64,000 nt of DNA, from the NCBI RefSeq assembly GCF_014268745.2, contig NZ_JABWRB020000003.1, forward strand, positions 496,001 to 560,000, given 5' to 3'. Made by a program: the position numbers and the translations under genes. This document shows positions 36,149 through 44,632 of this stretch, piece after piece. Below the pieces are notes generated by a model. That model did no database searches. It saw only the letters and a program-made list of their open reading frames with translations, and was not told the origin of the DNA. This DNA is from Pseudomonas zanjanensis (GTDB lineage Bacteria > Pseudomonadota > Gammaproteobacteria > Pseudomonadales > Pseudomonadaceae). Position 1 is the stretch's first letter. Every line of letters starts with the position of its first letter.

Positions 36149-36349
36149 ATGAATATGACAAGCGAGCGCACATGCCATCCCTTGGCCGTTAATGGTGAGT
36201 CGCTTCAAGCGTTGGCGCAGTGGTTGAAGTCCAACGGAACGCGTCAGATCAGAGAACCTGATCCGCGCCGGATGATCGTTGAGCGGTACCCTGCTGGCCT
36301 GTTCAGCGAGGCTGAGCTGGAAGCACTGTGGGATGTGATGCAAGGATAG
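36149..36349 (+). CDS. Small protein of unknown function (66 aa)
   Basis: 66 residues from ATG 36149, with a strong Shine-Dalgarno AGGAGAGG 8 bases upstream. A terminator 17 bases after the stop confirms a compact single-gene unit. The sequence has no signal peptide or membrane segment. It contains LQALAQWLKSNGTRQI and ends FSEAELEALWDVMQG, suggesting a small helical cytoplasmic protein. I do not recognise its family. Confidence 0.7.
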   Translation: MNMTSERTCHPLAVNGESLQALAQWLKSNGTRQIREPDPRRMIVERYPAGLFSEAELEALWDVMQG

Positions 36350-36365
36350 AATTCTACGGATTGAT

Positions 36366-36399
36366 AAAAAGCGCTGGCCGGGATGGCAGCGCTTTTTTT
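36366..36399 (+). terminator. Rho-independent terminator after the 66-aa gene
   Basis: AAAAAGCGCTG, a loop, then CAGCGCTTTTTTT. Confidence 0.88.
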
Positions 36400-36434
36400 G
36401 TGTCCGCTGGATTTGTGGATTGATGCAATTTCCC

Positions 36435-36523
36435 TGTGGGAGCGGGCTTGCTCGCGAAGGCGTCGGGTCAGCTACCTATGCGGTGACTGACACACCGCTT
36501 TCGCGAGCAAGCCCGCTCCCACA
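36435..36523. repeat. REP palindrome, GTGGGAGC family
   Basis: TGTGGGAGCGGGCTTGCTCG and CGAGCAAGCCCGCTCCCACA arms, the same as at 34575. It lies upstream of the DsbA-family gene. Confidence 0.9.
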
Positions 36524-36652
36524 GAGGATGGTGTTCAATTCTGGGCATTCGCCCGATCCACGAAACACACTGAAAGCCGTTCCGGCGTTTTTCCGCAGCG
36601 CTCGCGAGGCTACCCTGCTGCCATCGAATCCCCATGGCTAGCGGAGTTTTCC

Positions 36653-37324
36653 ATGACCACTCTCCATTATATCTACGACCCGCTGTGCGGTTGGTGCTAC
36701 GGTGCCAAACCGCTGGTGCAGGCGGCCCAGGCTGTATTGCCAGTGATCGCCCATGGCGGCGGCATGATGACCGGCACCAATCGCCAGCAGGTCTCGCCAC
36801 AATTGCGCAATTATGTGATGCCCCACGACCGGCGCATCGCCGAATACTCCGGGCAGCCCTTTGGCGAGGCCTATTTCGACGGTTTGCTGCGCGACCACAG
36901 CGCGGTGTTCGATTCGGCGCCGCCGACCGCCGCCGTCCTTGCGGCCGAACAGCTCGGCGGCCATGGCCTGGAACTGCTAGGACGGCTGCAAACCGCACAC
37001 TACGTCGAAGGGCGGCGCGTTGCGGACGAAACCGTCCTGCTGGAGCTCGCTCAATCCATTGGCCTGCCGGCCCAGGCGTTCCTGGCGGCGTTCCGCGCGG
37101 CTGATGTGCAGAGGCATATCAAGGCCAGTCGCGCCTTGCTCGCTCAGGTTGGCGGTCAGGGCTTTCCAACTTTGGCTCTAGAGCGGGACGGCCAGTTCAC
37201 ATTGATCGACATCGGCTCCTGGCTGGGCAAGCCCGAGGCATTCGCCCAATGGTTGAAGCGAGCCGTGCCGGAGCAGGCATCGGCGCCATCAGCGACTTGC
37301 GGTTTGAACGACTGTTCGCTTTGA
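36653..37324 (+). CDS. DsbA-family thioredoxin-fold protein
   Basis: 223 residues. The N terminus MTTLHYIYDPLCGWCYGAKP holds a CxxC active site (C12-G-W-C15). A long helical insertion and FPTLALERDGQFTLIDIGSW with a cis-Pro region complete the DsbA/FrnE-like fold. No signal peptide is present, so it is probably a cytoplasmic oxidoreductase/isomerase rather than a periplasmic DsbA. The partner is unknown. Confidence 0.85.
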   Translation: MTTLHYIYDPLCGWCYGAKPLVQAAQAVLPVIAHGGGMMTGTNRQQVSPQLRNYVMPHDRRIAEYSGQPFGEAYFDGLLRDHSAVFDSAPPTAAVLAAEQLGGHGLELLGRLQTAHYVEGRRVADETVLLELAQSIGLPAQAFLAAFRAADVQRHIKASRALLAQVGGQGFPTLALERDGQFTLIDIGSWLGKPEAFAQWLKRAVPEQASAPSATCGLNDCSL

Positions 37325-37442
37325 TCGATTCTTAGATGTTTTTCGCCTAATTACAGACGATTCACGAAATTGACACACCGTTGAGGGCGCGACTACGATT
37401 CGTCCTACGCCTGTGGCTGACAGCCATGACTCTTAAATAATA

Positions 37443-37480
37443 AAAAGGCCCGACACGATCAGACGTGGGCGGGCCTTTTC
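37443..37480 (+). terminator. Terminator-like hairpin between the DsbA-like gene and the porin
   Basis: AAAAAGGCCCG and CGGGCCTTTT close a loop of about 18 bases. Confidence 0.65.
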
Positions 37481-37573
37481 ATTATTTCCAGGAGCAAGAG
37501 TCCGAAAAAGAGCGCAAAGCGCCATTTCGGCTGCTCGCCGCGGTGCGTATCAACCCGTACAAGGAAAATAATC

Positions 37574-38860
37574 ATGTTGAACAAGCGCATCAGTTTGATC
37601 GCATTGGGGATCTTGAGCACGACACACGCCATGGCCAATGACCAGGCGGAGTCAAAGGGGTTCGTTGAAGACAGCAGCTTGAAAGTGCTGTTGCGCAACG
37701 CTTATATGAACCGCGACTACAAGGACGGCAGAGAAGACAAGGCCGAATGGGGCCAGGCGGCCATCGGTACGTTCTCGTCCGGTTTCACCCAAGGCACGGT
37801 GGGCGTGGGTGTCGATGCCTTTGGCCTGTACGCGTTGCGTCTGGATGGCGGCAAGGGGCGTAGCGGTGCGCAAGGCATCGACTTCTTCAAGCAAGGCGAC
37901 AGCGGCAGCGCGGCCGATGATTTGTCCAAGTTCGGTGCGGCGGTCAAGTTCCGCGTTTCCAATACCGTACTGGCCTACGGTGACCAGATGCCGGCCCTGC
38001 CGGTGCTGAGCTATGACAACTCGCGCCTGCTGCCGGAAAGCTATACCGGCACGCTGATCACCTCCAAGGAGATCAAGGGGCTGGAACTGAACGCCGGCCG
38101 TTTCACCGCCGAATCGCGCAAGAGCGCCGAAGGCCATGACAGTGGTGGCCTGAAGTCGATCAACGTGTTGGGCGGCAGCTATCAGTTTACCGAGCAGTTC
38201 AAGGCTTCGCTCTACGCCTCGGATGTCGAAGATGTATTGAAGAAGCAATACGTAAACGCCAACTACGTGTTCCCACTGGCCAAGGATCAATCCCTGACCC
38301 TGGACTTCAACGGTTATCGCACCAAGCTGGACGACAGCTACGTTCGTGAAAACAACGTCACCGGCGACGACAACAAGATCTGGAGCCTGGCCGCTACTTT
38401 CGCCACAGGCCCTCACAGCTTCACGCTCGCCCACCAGCGCAGCACCGGCGACAGCAACCTGGGCTACGCCTACGGCGGCTATCAGCGCGAGCAGAACCGT
38501 GTGGGTGATGGCGGTAACACGATCTACCTGGCCAACTCCTACTGGTCCGACTTCAACGCTGAGGACGAGCGCAGCTGGCAGTTGGGCTACGGCCTGGACT
38601 TCACCACCTTCGGCGTACCGGGCCTGACCTATAACGTCGCTTACGTACGTGGCGATAACATCACCACGTCCACCAGCGAAGGCGGGACCGAGCGCGAGAT
38701 CTTCAACCAGTTCAAGTACGTGGTCCAGAACGGCCCGGCCAAGGACTTGAGTGTCAGGTTGCGCAGCTCTGTGTTGCGGGTGTCGCAGAAATCCAGCGAG
38801 TACAACGTCAGCGGCAATGAGCTGCGGGTGTTCGTGGATTATCCGATCAGCGTCTTCTGA
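37574..38860 (+). CDS. OprD-family outer-membrane porin
   Basis: 428 residues. A signal peptide (MLNKRISLIALGILSTTHAMA) is followed by FVEDSSLKVLLRNAYMNRDY, the classic OprD opening. Alternating beta-strand patterns run through the body, including LRLDGGKGRSG, SFTLAHQRSTGDSNLGYAYGG in spaced parts and a C-terminal strand ending in Phe (RVFVDYPISVF), the outer-membrane insertion signal. OprD-type porins pass amino acids, peptides or small aromatic acids; the specificity cannot be told. The start follows AAGGAAA by 6-7 bases. Confidence 0.92.
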   Translation: MLNKRISLIALGILSTTHAMANDQAESKGFVEDSSLKVLLRNAYMNRDYKDGREDKAEWGQAAIGTFSSGFTQGTVGVGVDAFGLYALRLDGGKGRSGAQGIDFFKQGDSGSAADDLSKFGAAVKFRVSNTVLAYGDQMPALPVLSYDNSRLLPESYTGTLITSKEIKGLELNAGRFTAESRKSAEGHDSGGLKSINVLGGSYQFTEQFKASLYASDVEDVLKKQYVNANYVFPLAKDQSLTLDFNGYRTKLDDSYVRENNVTGDDNKIWSLAATFATGPHSFTLAHQRSTGDSNLGYAYGGYQREQNRVGDGGNTIYLANSYWSDFNAEDERSWQLGYGLDFTTFGVPGLTYNVAYVRGDNITTSTSEGGTEREIFNQFKYVVQNGPAKDLSVRLRSSVLRVSQKSSEYNVSGNELRVFVDYPISVF

Positions 38861-38887
38861 TGCCTGATCAGGTTGTAAGTCGATAAC

Positions 38888-38917
38888 GGTGGCGAGGGGG
38901 CAAGCTCCCTCGCCACC
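38888..38917. repeat. Short REP-like hairpin
   Basis: GGTGGCGAGGG and CCCTCGCCACC close directly on each other, a single-stem relative of the GTGGCGAGGGAGC family. It may also act as the porin's transcription end. Confidence 0.7.
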
Positions 38918-39150
38918 GTTGATTCATGCCTGCCTGAAGTGAACAGCATGGCGACGCCAAGCTCGGGTTCTTTTTGCTTTTAGCTCAAGAAAAGCCGCTG
39001 GAATCGCCTGTTTCCCCGAGAAAAAGTCGTCTTTATGTAACGTTGCCCGCCGTTTCAAGCGCCGCTTGAAATGCCTCAAATACTTTCTCATGGACGTAAA
39101 TCCTGCACCTACTAGATTAGGCCGCTCAACGCAGTGGAGACCTATGAAAA

Positions 39151-39897
39151 ATGATCGTTCTGAACAGGGAAGTGGGCGAAGCGCTGAGACGTGACAAATA
39201 CGTCAACGTTCGCGGTGGGGACTTCAACCTCTACGGTCATTTCGGCGACTTTGTCCGGCTGACCAAAAGCTGGGAAAACATGGAGCCCGACAGTTACTAC
39301 GGCCAGGCCGAGTCAGGCATGCGTTTTCGCCGCTACAGCGACTTCGAATACAACCCAACGACCCGTGAGCTCAAGCAGCTCGAGCACCGGGCCTACGTTC
39401 AGTCCAAGGCCAACAACAGCTATGTCGGCGGACTGGAGCGGCACTTCGAGGATTTCTCCAACGAAGTGATCAACTCGCCGGTGATGCGCAGCCTGATCGA
39501 CACGGACTTCGAGGTGTACAAGAACGTCCTGCCGCAGGAACTGCACGATGAAATCTGGCAGTGCCAGATCCATCAGATCCGCATCGAGATCAAGCCGGGC
39601 AAACAGCTGGAAATCACCCCTGAAGGGATTCACTGCGACGGTTATCCGTTCAGCGGCGTGCACTTCTGGGGCCGTCAGAATGTGGCGGGGGCGGAAAGCC
39701 GCTTGTACACCGCCCAGGAAGAACAACTGGCGGCGACGACTTACGAGGACATTCTCGACACCACGTTTTTCCTGGATCGCGACATGCGCCATTACGTAAC
39801 CCCGGCGCGCAACACCCATAGCCATGACATGGCGTACCGGCAGATCCTCGCCATTTCCTTCTCGCGGCCCGGGACCGCTTTCGACATTGTTCGCTGA
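39151..39897 (+). CDS. 2OG-Fe(II) dioxygenase of the amino-acid hydroxylase type
   Basis: 248 residues resembling the 2OG-Fe dioxygenase family that contains Bacillus L-isoleucine 4-dioxygenase. The iron ligands are readable as H161 and D163 (GIHCDGYP) and probably H214 (DMRHYVTPAR); R230 would bind 2-oxoglutarate. QCQIHQIRIEIKPGK matches the LHQVR-type strand of that family. Known members hydroxylate free Ile, Leu, Met or related amino acids. GGAGA is 10 bases before this ATG; another ATG at 39144 opens a 16-codon frame overlapping the start. It is followed by a GNAT and AzlCD, suggesting a product that is acylated and exported. Confidence 0.82.
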   Translation: MIVLNREVGEALRRDKYVNVRGGDFNLYGHFGDFVRLTKSWENMEPDSYYGQAESGMRFRRYSDFEYNPTTRELKQLEHRAYVQSKANNSYVGGLERHFEDFSNEVINSPVMRSLIDTDFEVYKNVLPQELHDEIWQCQIHQIRIEIKPGKQLEITPEGIHCDGYPFSGVHFWGRQNVAGAESRLYTAQEEQLAATTYEDILDTTFFLDRDMRHYVTPARNTHSHDMAYRQILAISFSRPGTAFDIVR

Positions 39898-39910
39898 ACG
39901 GCTCGAACCC

Positions 39911-40348
39911 ATGGACGACCTGACGCAGCAAGTCCTGTTGCGTCGGGCCATGGTCCGGGACGCCGAGCGGCTGGAGCGATTCTTTCGCGGTTTCGACGAA
40001 GTGTCGTTCTGCGAATGGCAGGATGCCCGATTCTTGCGCGGCGTGTTGTTGCAGGACACCACCACCGCGTACCTGGCCATCGATGCGAGCGGTGAAGTGG
40101 TGGGCGCGGTGATCGGCGGCATGCTCGGCACCCGCGGCACGATCAATCACCTGGCGGTCAGCCCGCAGCATCGCACCAAAGGCCTGGGCCAGCGTCTGGT
40201 CGAAGCGGCATCGGCAGACATGAAGCGGGTGGGCGTGCTGCGCATGTTCCTTTTCGTCGACGATGCTAATCTGGCCGGCAAGCGTTTCTGGGCCGCCCAG
40301 GGGTTCTGTGAGCCTCGGGGTGAAATCACCTTCGAGAGGGATTTATGA
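39911..40348 (+). CDS. GNAT-family N-acetyltransferase
   Basis: 145 residues. The acetyl-CoA loop is read in INHLAVSPQHRTKGLGQRLV, a slightly altered V-x-P-x-x-R-x-x-G-x-G motif. It ends GKRFWAAQGFCEPRGEITFE, typical of GNAT strand 5. It starts 13 bases after the dioxygenase and overlaps azlC by 4 bases (ATGA), so it is part of the same operon. The acceptor may be the hydroxylated amino acid, by context only. Confidence 0.87.
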   Translation: MDDLTQQVLLRRAMVRDAERLERFFRGFDEVSFCEWQDARFLRGVLLQDTTTAYLAIDASGEVVGAVIGGMLGTRGTINHLAVSPQHRTKGLGQRLVEAASADMKRVGVLRMFLFVDDANLAGKRFWAAQGFCEPRGEITFERDL

Positions 40349-41058
40349 ACAAGACTTCCAGCCAGCCGCTGGCGGTCGAACCACAAGCCTCGCGTACCTT
40401 TGCTGAAGCCAGTCCGGTGGTAGCGGGTTATTTCACGGTTTCGTTTGTGTTCGGTCTGATGGCGGTCAACGCCGGGCTGCCCCTGTGGTTGCCGGTGGCG
40501 ATGTGCCTGTTCGTCTACGCGGGCGCTTCGCAATTCGCGGCGCTGGCGTTGATTTCCAGCGGTGCCTCGCTGACCACGATCGTGCTCACCACGTTTCTGA
40601 TCAATGCCCGGCACATGCTGATGTCGGTCTACATGGCCAAGGCCCTGCGCGCGCTGGGGCTCAGTCGTTTCGAACGCTGGTGCTACGCGGCGGGGCTGAC
40701 GGACGAGTCATTCGCGTTCCACAGCGTCAAGCTCGGCAGCGGGGCGCCGGTGAGCGTGCGCTACCTGGTCGGCTTCAACCTGTTCTGCCATACATCCTGG
40801 GTGCTCGGTGGCTTGCTGGGCGCAGTGTGTGCGCAATACGCGGCGCACCTCATCAAATACCAGCTCGACTATGCCCTGACGGCGATGATGCTCTATGTGC
40901 TGGTTTCGTTGTGCGACACCCGCAACAAACTGATCGCGGCCCTGGCGGCTGTCGTCTGCATGGGCGGGCTGAGCCTGCTGGGCAACTCGCCGTTCAACGT
41001 CTTCATCGCCACGTTCGTTGGCTGCGGGGTAGGCGTATGCCTGACCAAACGTTCCTGA
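40345..41058 (+). CDS. azlC: AzlC-family branched-chain amino-acid exporter, large subunit
   Basis: 237 residues of an integral inner-membrane protein with several hydrophobic segments. VAGYFTVSFVFGLMAVNAGL, FVYAGASQFAALALI and FLINARHMLMSVYMA are AzlC/YgaZ signatures. With AzlD it exports branched-chain amino acids or analogs. It overlaps the GNAT by 4 bases and azlD by 22 bases. Confidence 0.93.
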   Translation: MNKTSSQPLAVEPQASRTFAEASPVVAGYFTVSFVFGLMAVNAGLPLWLPVAMCLFVYAGASQFAALALISSGASLTTIVLTTFLINARHMLMSVYMAKALRALGLSRFERWCYAAGLTDESFAFHSVKLGSGAPVSVRYLVGFNLFCHTSWVLGGLLGAVCAQYAAHLIKYQLDYALTAMMLYVLVSLCDTRNKLIAALAAVVCMGGLSLLGNSPFNVFIATFVGCGVGVCLTKRS

Positions 41059-41354
41059 TCCTGGTCGTGGTCCTGATGATGGCCGTGACCTTCCTGCCGC
41101 GCGCCCTGCCGTTGCAGATCAATACCGACCACTGGCCGCCCTTCGTCGCCCGTGCCTTGGAATACCTGCCCGTGGCAATCGTCGCTGCCATCAGCCTGAC
41201 CCCGTTGTTGATCAAGGACCAGCAGATACAACTCGATCGCCCTGAATTTTATGCCGCGATCCCGACGCTGTTATGTGCGTATTTCAGCCGCAACCTGTTT
41301 CTCAGTGTGGCGCTGGGCACGGCGGCGTACATCGCGCTCGGTTCGTTCCTGTAG
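41037..41354 (+). CDS. azlD: AzlD-family small exporter subunit
   Basis: 105 residues from ATG 41037, inside the end of azlC. Four hydrophobic segments are visible; VTFLPRALPLQI and ALEYLPVAIVAAISLTPLL are AzlD/YgaH hallmarks. Its 3' end overlaps the convergent LysR gene by 84 bases. Confidence 0.92.
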   Translation: MPDQTFLILVVVLMMAVTFLPRALPLQINTDHWPPFVARALEYLPVAIVAAISLTPLLIKDQQIQLDRPEFYAAIPTLLCAYFSRNLFLSVALGTAAYIALGSFL

Positions 41355-42197
41355 CCTCAGGTCCACCACATCGTGCAGCGCCTGCCCAGATAACTCGGGA
41401 TTGTTCACCGCCAGGCGAACCTCAAGGAAATCCTCGAAGTCCGGGAAAATCGCCAGGCCGTTGCCCAGCGCGGCCTCCCGGGACACCAGGCCCAGGCCGT
41501 CGAGCTGCGTGATCAGCGACAACGTCAGCGTTTCACTGCAGGAATAGACCATGCGCTGGCTCGACCCGTATTCGCCCAGGCCAGCGTCGAGAAAACGCAG
41601 GAAGCTGTGGGAATACGGACATTCTTCTGCCGGACGCACCTGAAACTTGTCACCGAGCAGGCCAAGGGAATCGTCCTCGTCGCCACAATGGGCACCGACC
41701 ACCCGCACCTGCACATCCGGCATGGTGATGCTGGTAAAACCACCCTGTTGCTGCCCGATCAGGATCGCCAGGTCAAAATCTTCATTCCTGAGCTTGCTCA
41801 GGTTCTCCATCGACTCGGCGTAGCTGAACTCCAACTGATACTGGGGAAACACCGCGATCAATCGGTCGATCATCCGCCGGTTGAACTCCGCCGGCAGGGT
41901 GGTATTGAGCGCCACTTTGAGTGTGCGCTGTCGCGGCGTCTTGAGCGCTGCGACTTTTTCTTCCAATTGCCGGGTGGCAATCAGCACCTGATCGATGAAG
42001 GGGGTCAGTTCCGAGCCCTGGCTCGTCAACGTCAGGCCTTTGTTCGAGCGCCGGAACAATCGGAAACCGAACTGCTCCTCGACCTTGTTCAATTGCGCCG
42101 CCAACGCCTGCACCGTGAGGCACGAATGCTCGGCCGCTGCCGACAACGAGCCGGTCTGCACGATACGCATGAGGTTGCGTAGGGTTCTGCTATCCAT
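41271..42197 (-). CDS. LysR-family transcriptional regulator
   Basis: 308 residues. The HTH (MDSRTLRNLMRIVQTGSLSA, then ALAAQLNKVEEQFGFRLF) is followed by the effector-binding domain (TLKVALNTTLPAEFNRRMID). It is convergent with the dioxygenase-GNAT-azlCD operon and its last 28 codons lie antisense to azlD. Whether it controls that operon is unknown; the convergent layout gives no shared promoter. Confidence 0.88.
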   Translation of the reverse strand: MDSRTLRNLMRIVQTGSLSAAAEHSCLTVQALAAQLNKVEEQFGFRLFRRSNKGLTLTSQGSELTPFIDQVLIATRQLEEKVAALKTPRQRTLKVALNTTLPAEFNRRMIDRLIAVFPQYQLEFSYAESMENLSKLRNEDFDLAILIGQQQGGFTSITMPDVQVRVVGAHCGDEDDSLGLLGDKFQVRPAEECPYSHSFLRFLDAGLGEYGSSQRMVYSCSETLTLSLITQLDGLGLVSREAALGNGLAIFPDFEDFLEVRLAVNNPELSGQALHDVVDLRLQERTERDVRRRAQRHTEKQVAAEIRT

Positions 42198-42589
42198 GAG
42201 GTAATGCCCTCTGCTTAAGTGGGCTCGCTATTGTTGTGCATCTGAACCGGGCCAGATGGTCATGCTGGCTATCATCATGCACCTTGCCACGCTTGTCGCG
42301 ATTTTGTGCCAAAAAGCGCCGGGAGGCGATGGTTGGAGCTTATGCGGGATTTGGGGGTTTTGCCGGTTTGGCGTGAATTGGCTTATATCGTTCGCCTGGC
42401 TAACGCTTTGCTTGCAACCTTGTCAGAAATTTCCCAAGAAAGAAAAAGCCTTGGCTGATATCCCCGTGCTGTTCGAACGGTTGAAATGTGGCGCTTACAT
42501 TAGAGAGGCATCGCCACGTCTGGATCGGTTGGATAAAGGCAATTGCCGGCGTCTACGAAACATGCAAGTGGTTGCTGAAGGTCACTTGC
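42198..42589. other. Region with no supported gene, start of accessory zone
   Basis: 392 bases. It contains open frames but none with a good ribosome-binding site or recognisable product. The frame of the downstream toxin-like gene is open from 42488, so the real start could lie there. Confidence 0.5.
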
Positions 42590-43111
42590 ATGAATCTTCC
42601 TGGGACGAAGGAGGTGTCTGGGCAAACAAGCTGGAAAGATCTTGGCTTGCCCGATATTCGAGATATTTCGATCGCGCCGACGGCCTCCCCAGTACGGGAG
42701 TTACCCGGTGCTGTTGACTTCGACAGTGCCCTGAAACAGGTAGCCTTGGGTTTTGGGCTGCAAGAAGATATGGATACCGTCTGGATAGATACACCATATG
42801 TGCCGGTGATTGTCAGGCGGCGCTACCTTTTACATATCGTGGAGAAAAGACCCAACGCCCGGGAGCGCTTCACGGAATTTGCAGTGGATACGGTGCGCAA
42901 CCCTTTAGAGATTTGGCGGGTTCTTTACTCTGACGGGTCGTATCGCCTCGCGTTCATAGGCGTGTACGCGGCGAAATACCAGATGCTTGTGGTGATCAAT
43001 GTCGATCATGGGCACGTGCTCTGGAATTTCATGAACTGCGATAAGAAGGCGCTTAACAAGCACAGGCATGGCCATTTGGTTTATCAGCGAGGCTTGGGCC
43101 TCCAAGAATAA
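42590..43111 (+). CDS. Orphan phage-type nuclease toxin domain (PBECR-like)
   Basis: 173 residues from ATG 42590; the frame is open from 42488, so the start is uncertain. The second half reads YLLHIVEKRPNARERFTEFA, then an LEIWRVLYSDGSYRLAFIGV strand set and VLWNFMNCDKKALNKHRHGH. This resembles the Barnase/EndoU/colicin/RelE-like (PBECR) nuclease domains found at the C termini of Mu F-type and polymorphic toxins. The delivery part normally in front is missing. A terminator follows at once. It is likely a cargo-domain remnant or a domesticated orphan toxin; no immunity gene is recognised downstream. Confidence 0.6.
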   Translation: MNLPGTKEVSGQTSWKDLGLPDIRDISIAPTASPVRELPGAVDFDSALKQVALGFGLQEDMDTVWIDTPYVPVIVRRRYLLHIVEKRPNARERFTEFAVDTVRNPLEIWRVLYSDGSYRLAFIGVYAAKYQMLVVINVDHGHVLWNFMNCDKKALNKHRHGHLVYQRGLGLQE

Positions 43112-43137
43112 AAGCAGCCCAAGGGCTGCTTTTATTA
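43110..43137 (+). terminator. Rho-independent terminator after the orphan toxin gene
   Basis: ATAAAAGCAGCCC, AA loop, GGGCTGCTTTTAT. It starts within the stop codon. Confidence 0.9.
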
Positions 43138-43463
43138 AAGAGTCGCTTGATATTGTGCTCCCTCAAGCAGGGGAGAAGAGGTCTCACCCGGGCGCTAATG
43201 TTCAGGTCATCAACGGGGTTCCTAACGCCGACTGTTGCCACCTGAAGGCAGTCGGTTTCGCGCTCTTGAAGCCGATTTTCTGACATGGTTAAGGTTTATG
43301 TCAATCCGTGCCGTGTTCTTCTTCAAGTCAGAAATGTAACAAGGGGAAGCCTGGAGAATTCATCCATTCAAGCTTTTTTGTTCGCATAAGAATAAAAACT
43401 TAAAAATAATCCATATCTGTACTATCCTCTAAGCACCACCCCGCTACAAAGGAGCCCAAACCC
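43138..43463. other. Intergenic region before the Xre-RES module
   Basis: About 330 bases without a supported gene. The last 80 bases are AT-rich and hold a plausible -10 box TACTAT near 43421 for the Xre-RES operon, with the ribosome-binding site AAAGGAG at about 43447. Confidence 0.45.
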
Positions 43464-43874
43464 ATGGCGACTTCCTCCATCACCCTCAACGCACAGCAAC
43501 AATTGGATTCCCCGGACGCGGGTCGAGTCGCGTTGAAGTTTTTCTTCAACCTCATGGCGCTCTGGGGTTGCAGCGTCGAGCAGCAGCGCACCTTATTGGG
43601 CAAGGTGGGCAATACGACCTTCTACAAGTACAAGCAATTGCCGGAAAACGTGAGGCTGCCTCGCGATACGCTGGAGCGCATTTCCTACCTCATGGGTATT
43701 CACAAGGCGCTGAGCATCATCTTCAGCAACAGCCGGGACCGTGCCTATCAGTGGGTCAGCAGCCCCAACACCGCGGCACCGTTCAACGGCCAGTCGGCGC
43801 TGTCCTACATGTTGACCGGTCGGGTGGTGGACATCGCTGATGTGCGGCGATACCTCGACGGAGTGCGCGGCTGA
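43464..43874 (+). CDS. Xre/MbcA/ParS-type antitoxin
   Basis: 136 residues. An N-terminal Xre-like helical domain (about 20-90: FFFNLMALWGCSVEQQRTLL through LPRDTLERISYLMGIHKAL) is followed by the MbcA/ParS/Xre C-terminal toxin-binding domain (APFNGQSALSYMLTGRVVDI, then VRRYLDGVRG). It neutralises the RES toxin encoded directly downstream. The stop and next start share a base (TGATG), so they are translated together. The good AAAGGAG site supports this start. Confidence 0.9.
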   Translation: MATSSITLNAQQQLDSPDAGRVALKFFFNLMALWGCSVEQQRTLLGKVGNTTFYKYKQLPENVRLPRDTLERISYLMGIHKALSIIFSNSRDRAYQWVSSPNTAAPFNGQSALSYMLTGRVVDIADVRRYLDGVRG

Positions 43875-44551
43875 TGGTGCCACCACTGGCGGACCCGCAA
43901 TGGAAACGGGCCTATCGGATCGTCAACAGCAGCTTCCCGCCGATTTCGCTGTTTGAAGACGTACTCGACCCCGAAGACCTGCCCACCGCCTATGCCCTGG
44001 AAGCGTTGACCAATGATCGGCTGATGGAACAGGCTGGGGTGCTGTCCCGGGTACGCCCCGAAGACCGTATTTCCGGGCCCGGTTCCTCGCCGGTGATGGC
44101 GGCGTTTACTCACATCGGCAAGAGCAGCCGCTTCAGCGATGGCACCTTCGGCGTCTACTACGCCGCCAGCAGCCAGGAAGCGGCCATCGCCGAAACCTGC
44201 TATCACCAGGCACGATTCCTCGGCGCGACCAACGAGCCCGACCTTGAGTTGACCATGCGCACTTACGTCAACAAGGTCGTCAAACCCTTGCACGACATCC
44301 GCCACGACTATCCCCACCTCCACGACCCGGACCCTACCGCCTACGGTCCATCCCAAGTGTTCGCCCGACAACTGCGTGAAACCCTGTCGTGGGGGCTGCT
44401 GTACAACAGCGTCCGATTGCCCGGCCACGAATGCGTGGCCGCGTTTCGCCCGCCGGCGGTTTCGATTCCGGTGCAGGGTAAACATATTCGGTATGTCTGG
44501 AGCGCCCAGAAGCGGGAGATTTCGTTTGTGTTTGAGGTGAGCGAGGTGTGA
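43874..44551 (+). CDS. RES-domain NAD-depleting toxin
   Basis: 225 residues. AYRIVNSSFPPISLFED carries the conserved arginine, GVYYAASSQEAAIAETCYHQ the conserved Tyr and Glu, and NSVRLPGHECVAAFRP the final conserved Ser region of RES domains. RES toxins degrade NAD+ and stop growth. It pairs with the Xre antitoxin upstream. All expected catalytic positions appear present, so it looks functional. Confidence 0.9.
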   Translation: MVPPLADPQWKRAYRIVNSSFPPISLFEDVLDPEDLPTAYALEALTNDRLMEQAGVLSRVRPEDRISGPGSSPVMAAFTHIGKSSRFSDGTFGVYYAASSQEAAIAETCYHQARFLGATNEPDLELTMRTYVNKVVKPLHDIRHDYPHLHDPDPTAYGPSQVFARQLRETLSWGLLYNSVRLPGHECVAAFRPPAVSIPVQGKHIRYVWSAQKREISFVFEVSEV

Positions 44552-44632
44552 GGCAGGGTTTTTAGAGTGTTTTATGGCTGGGCAATAATTATTGCCCAGC
44601 CATAATTTTCAGTAATTCGCGATTATTGAAAC

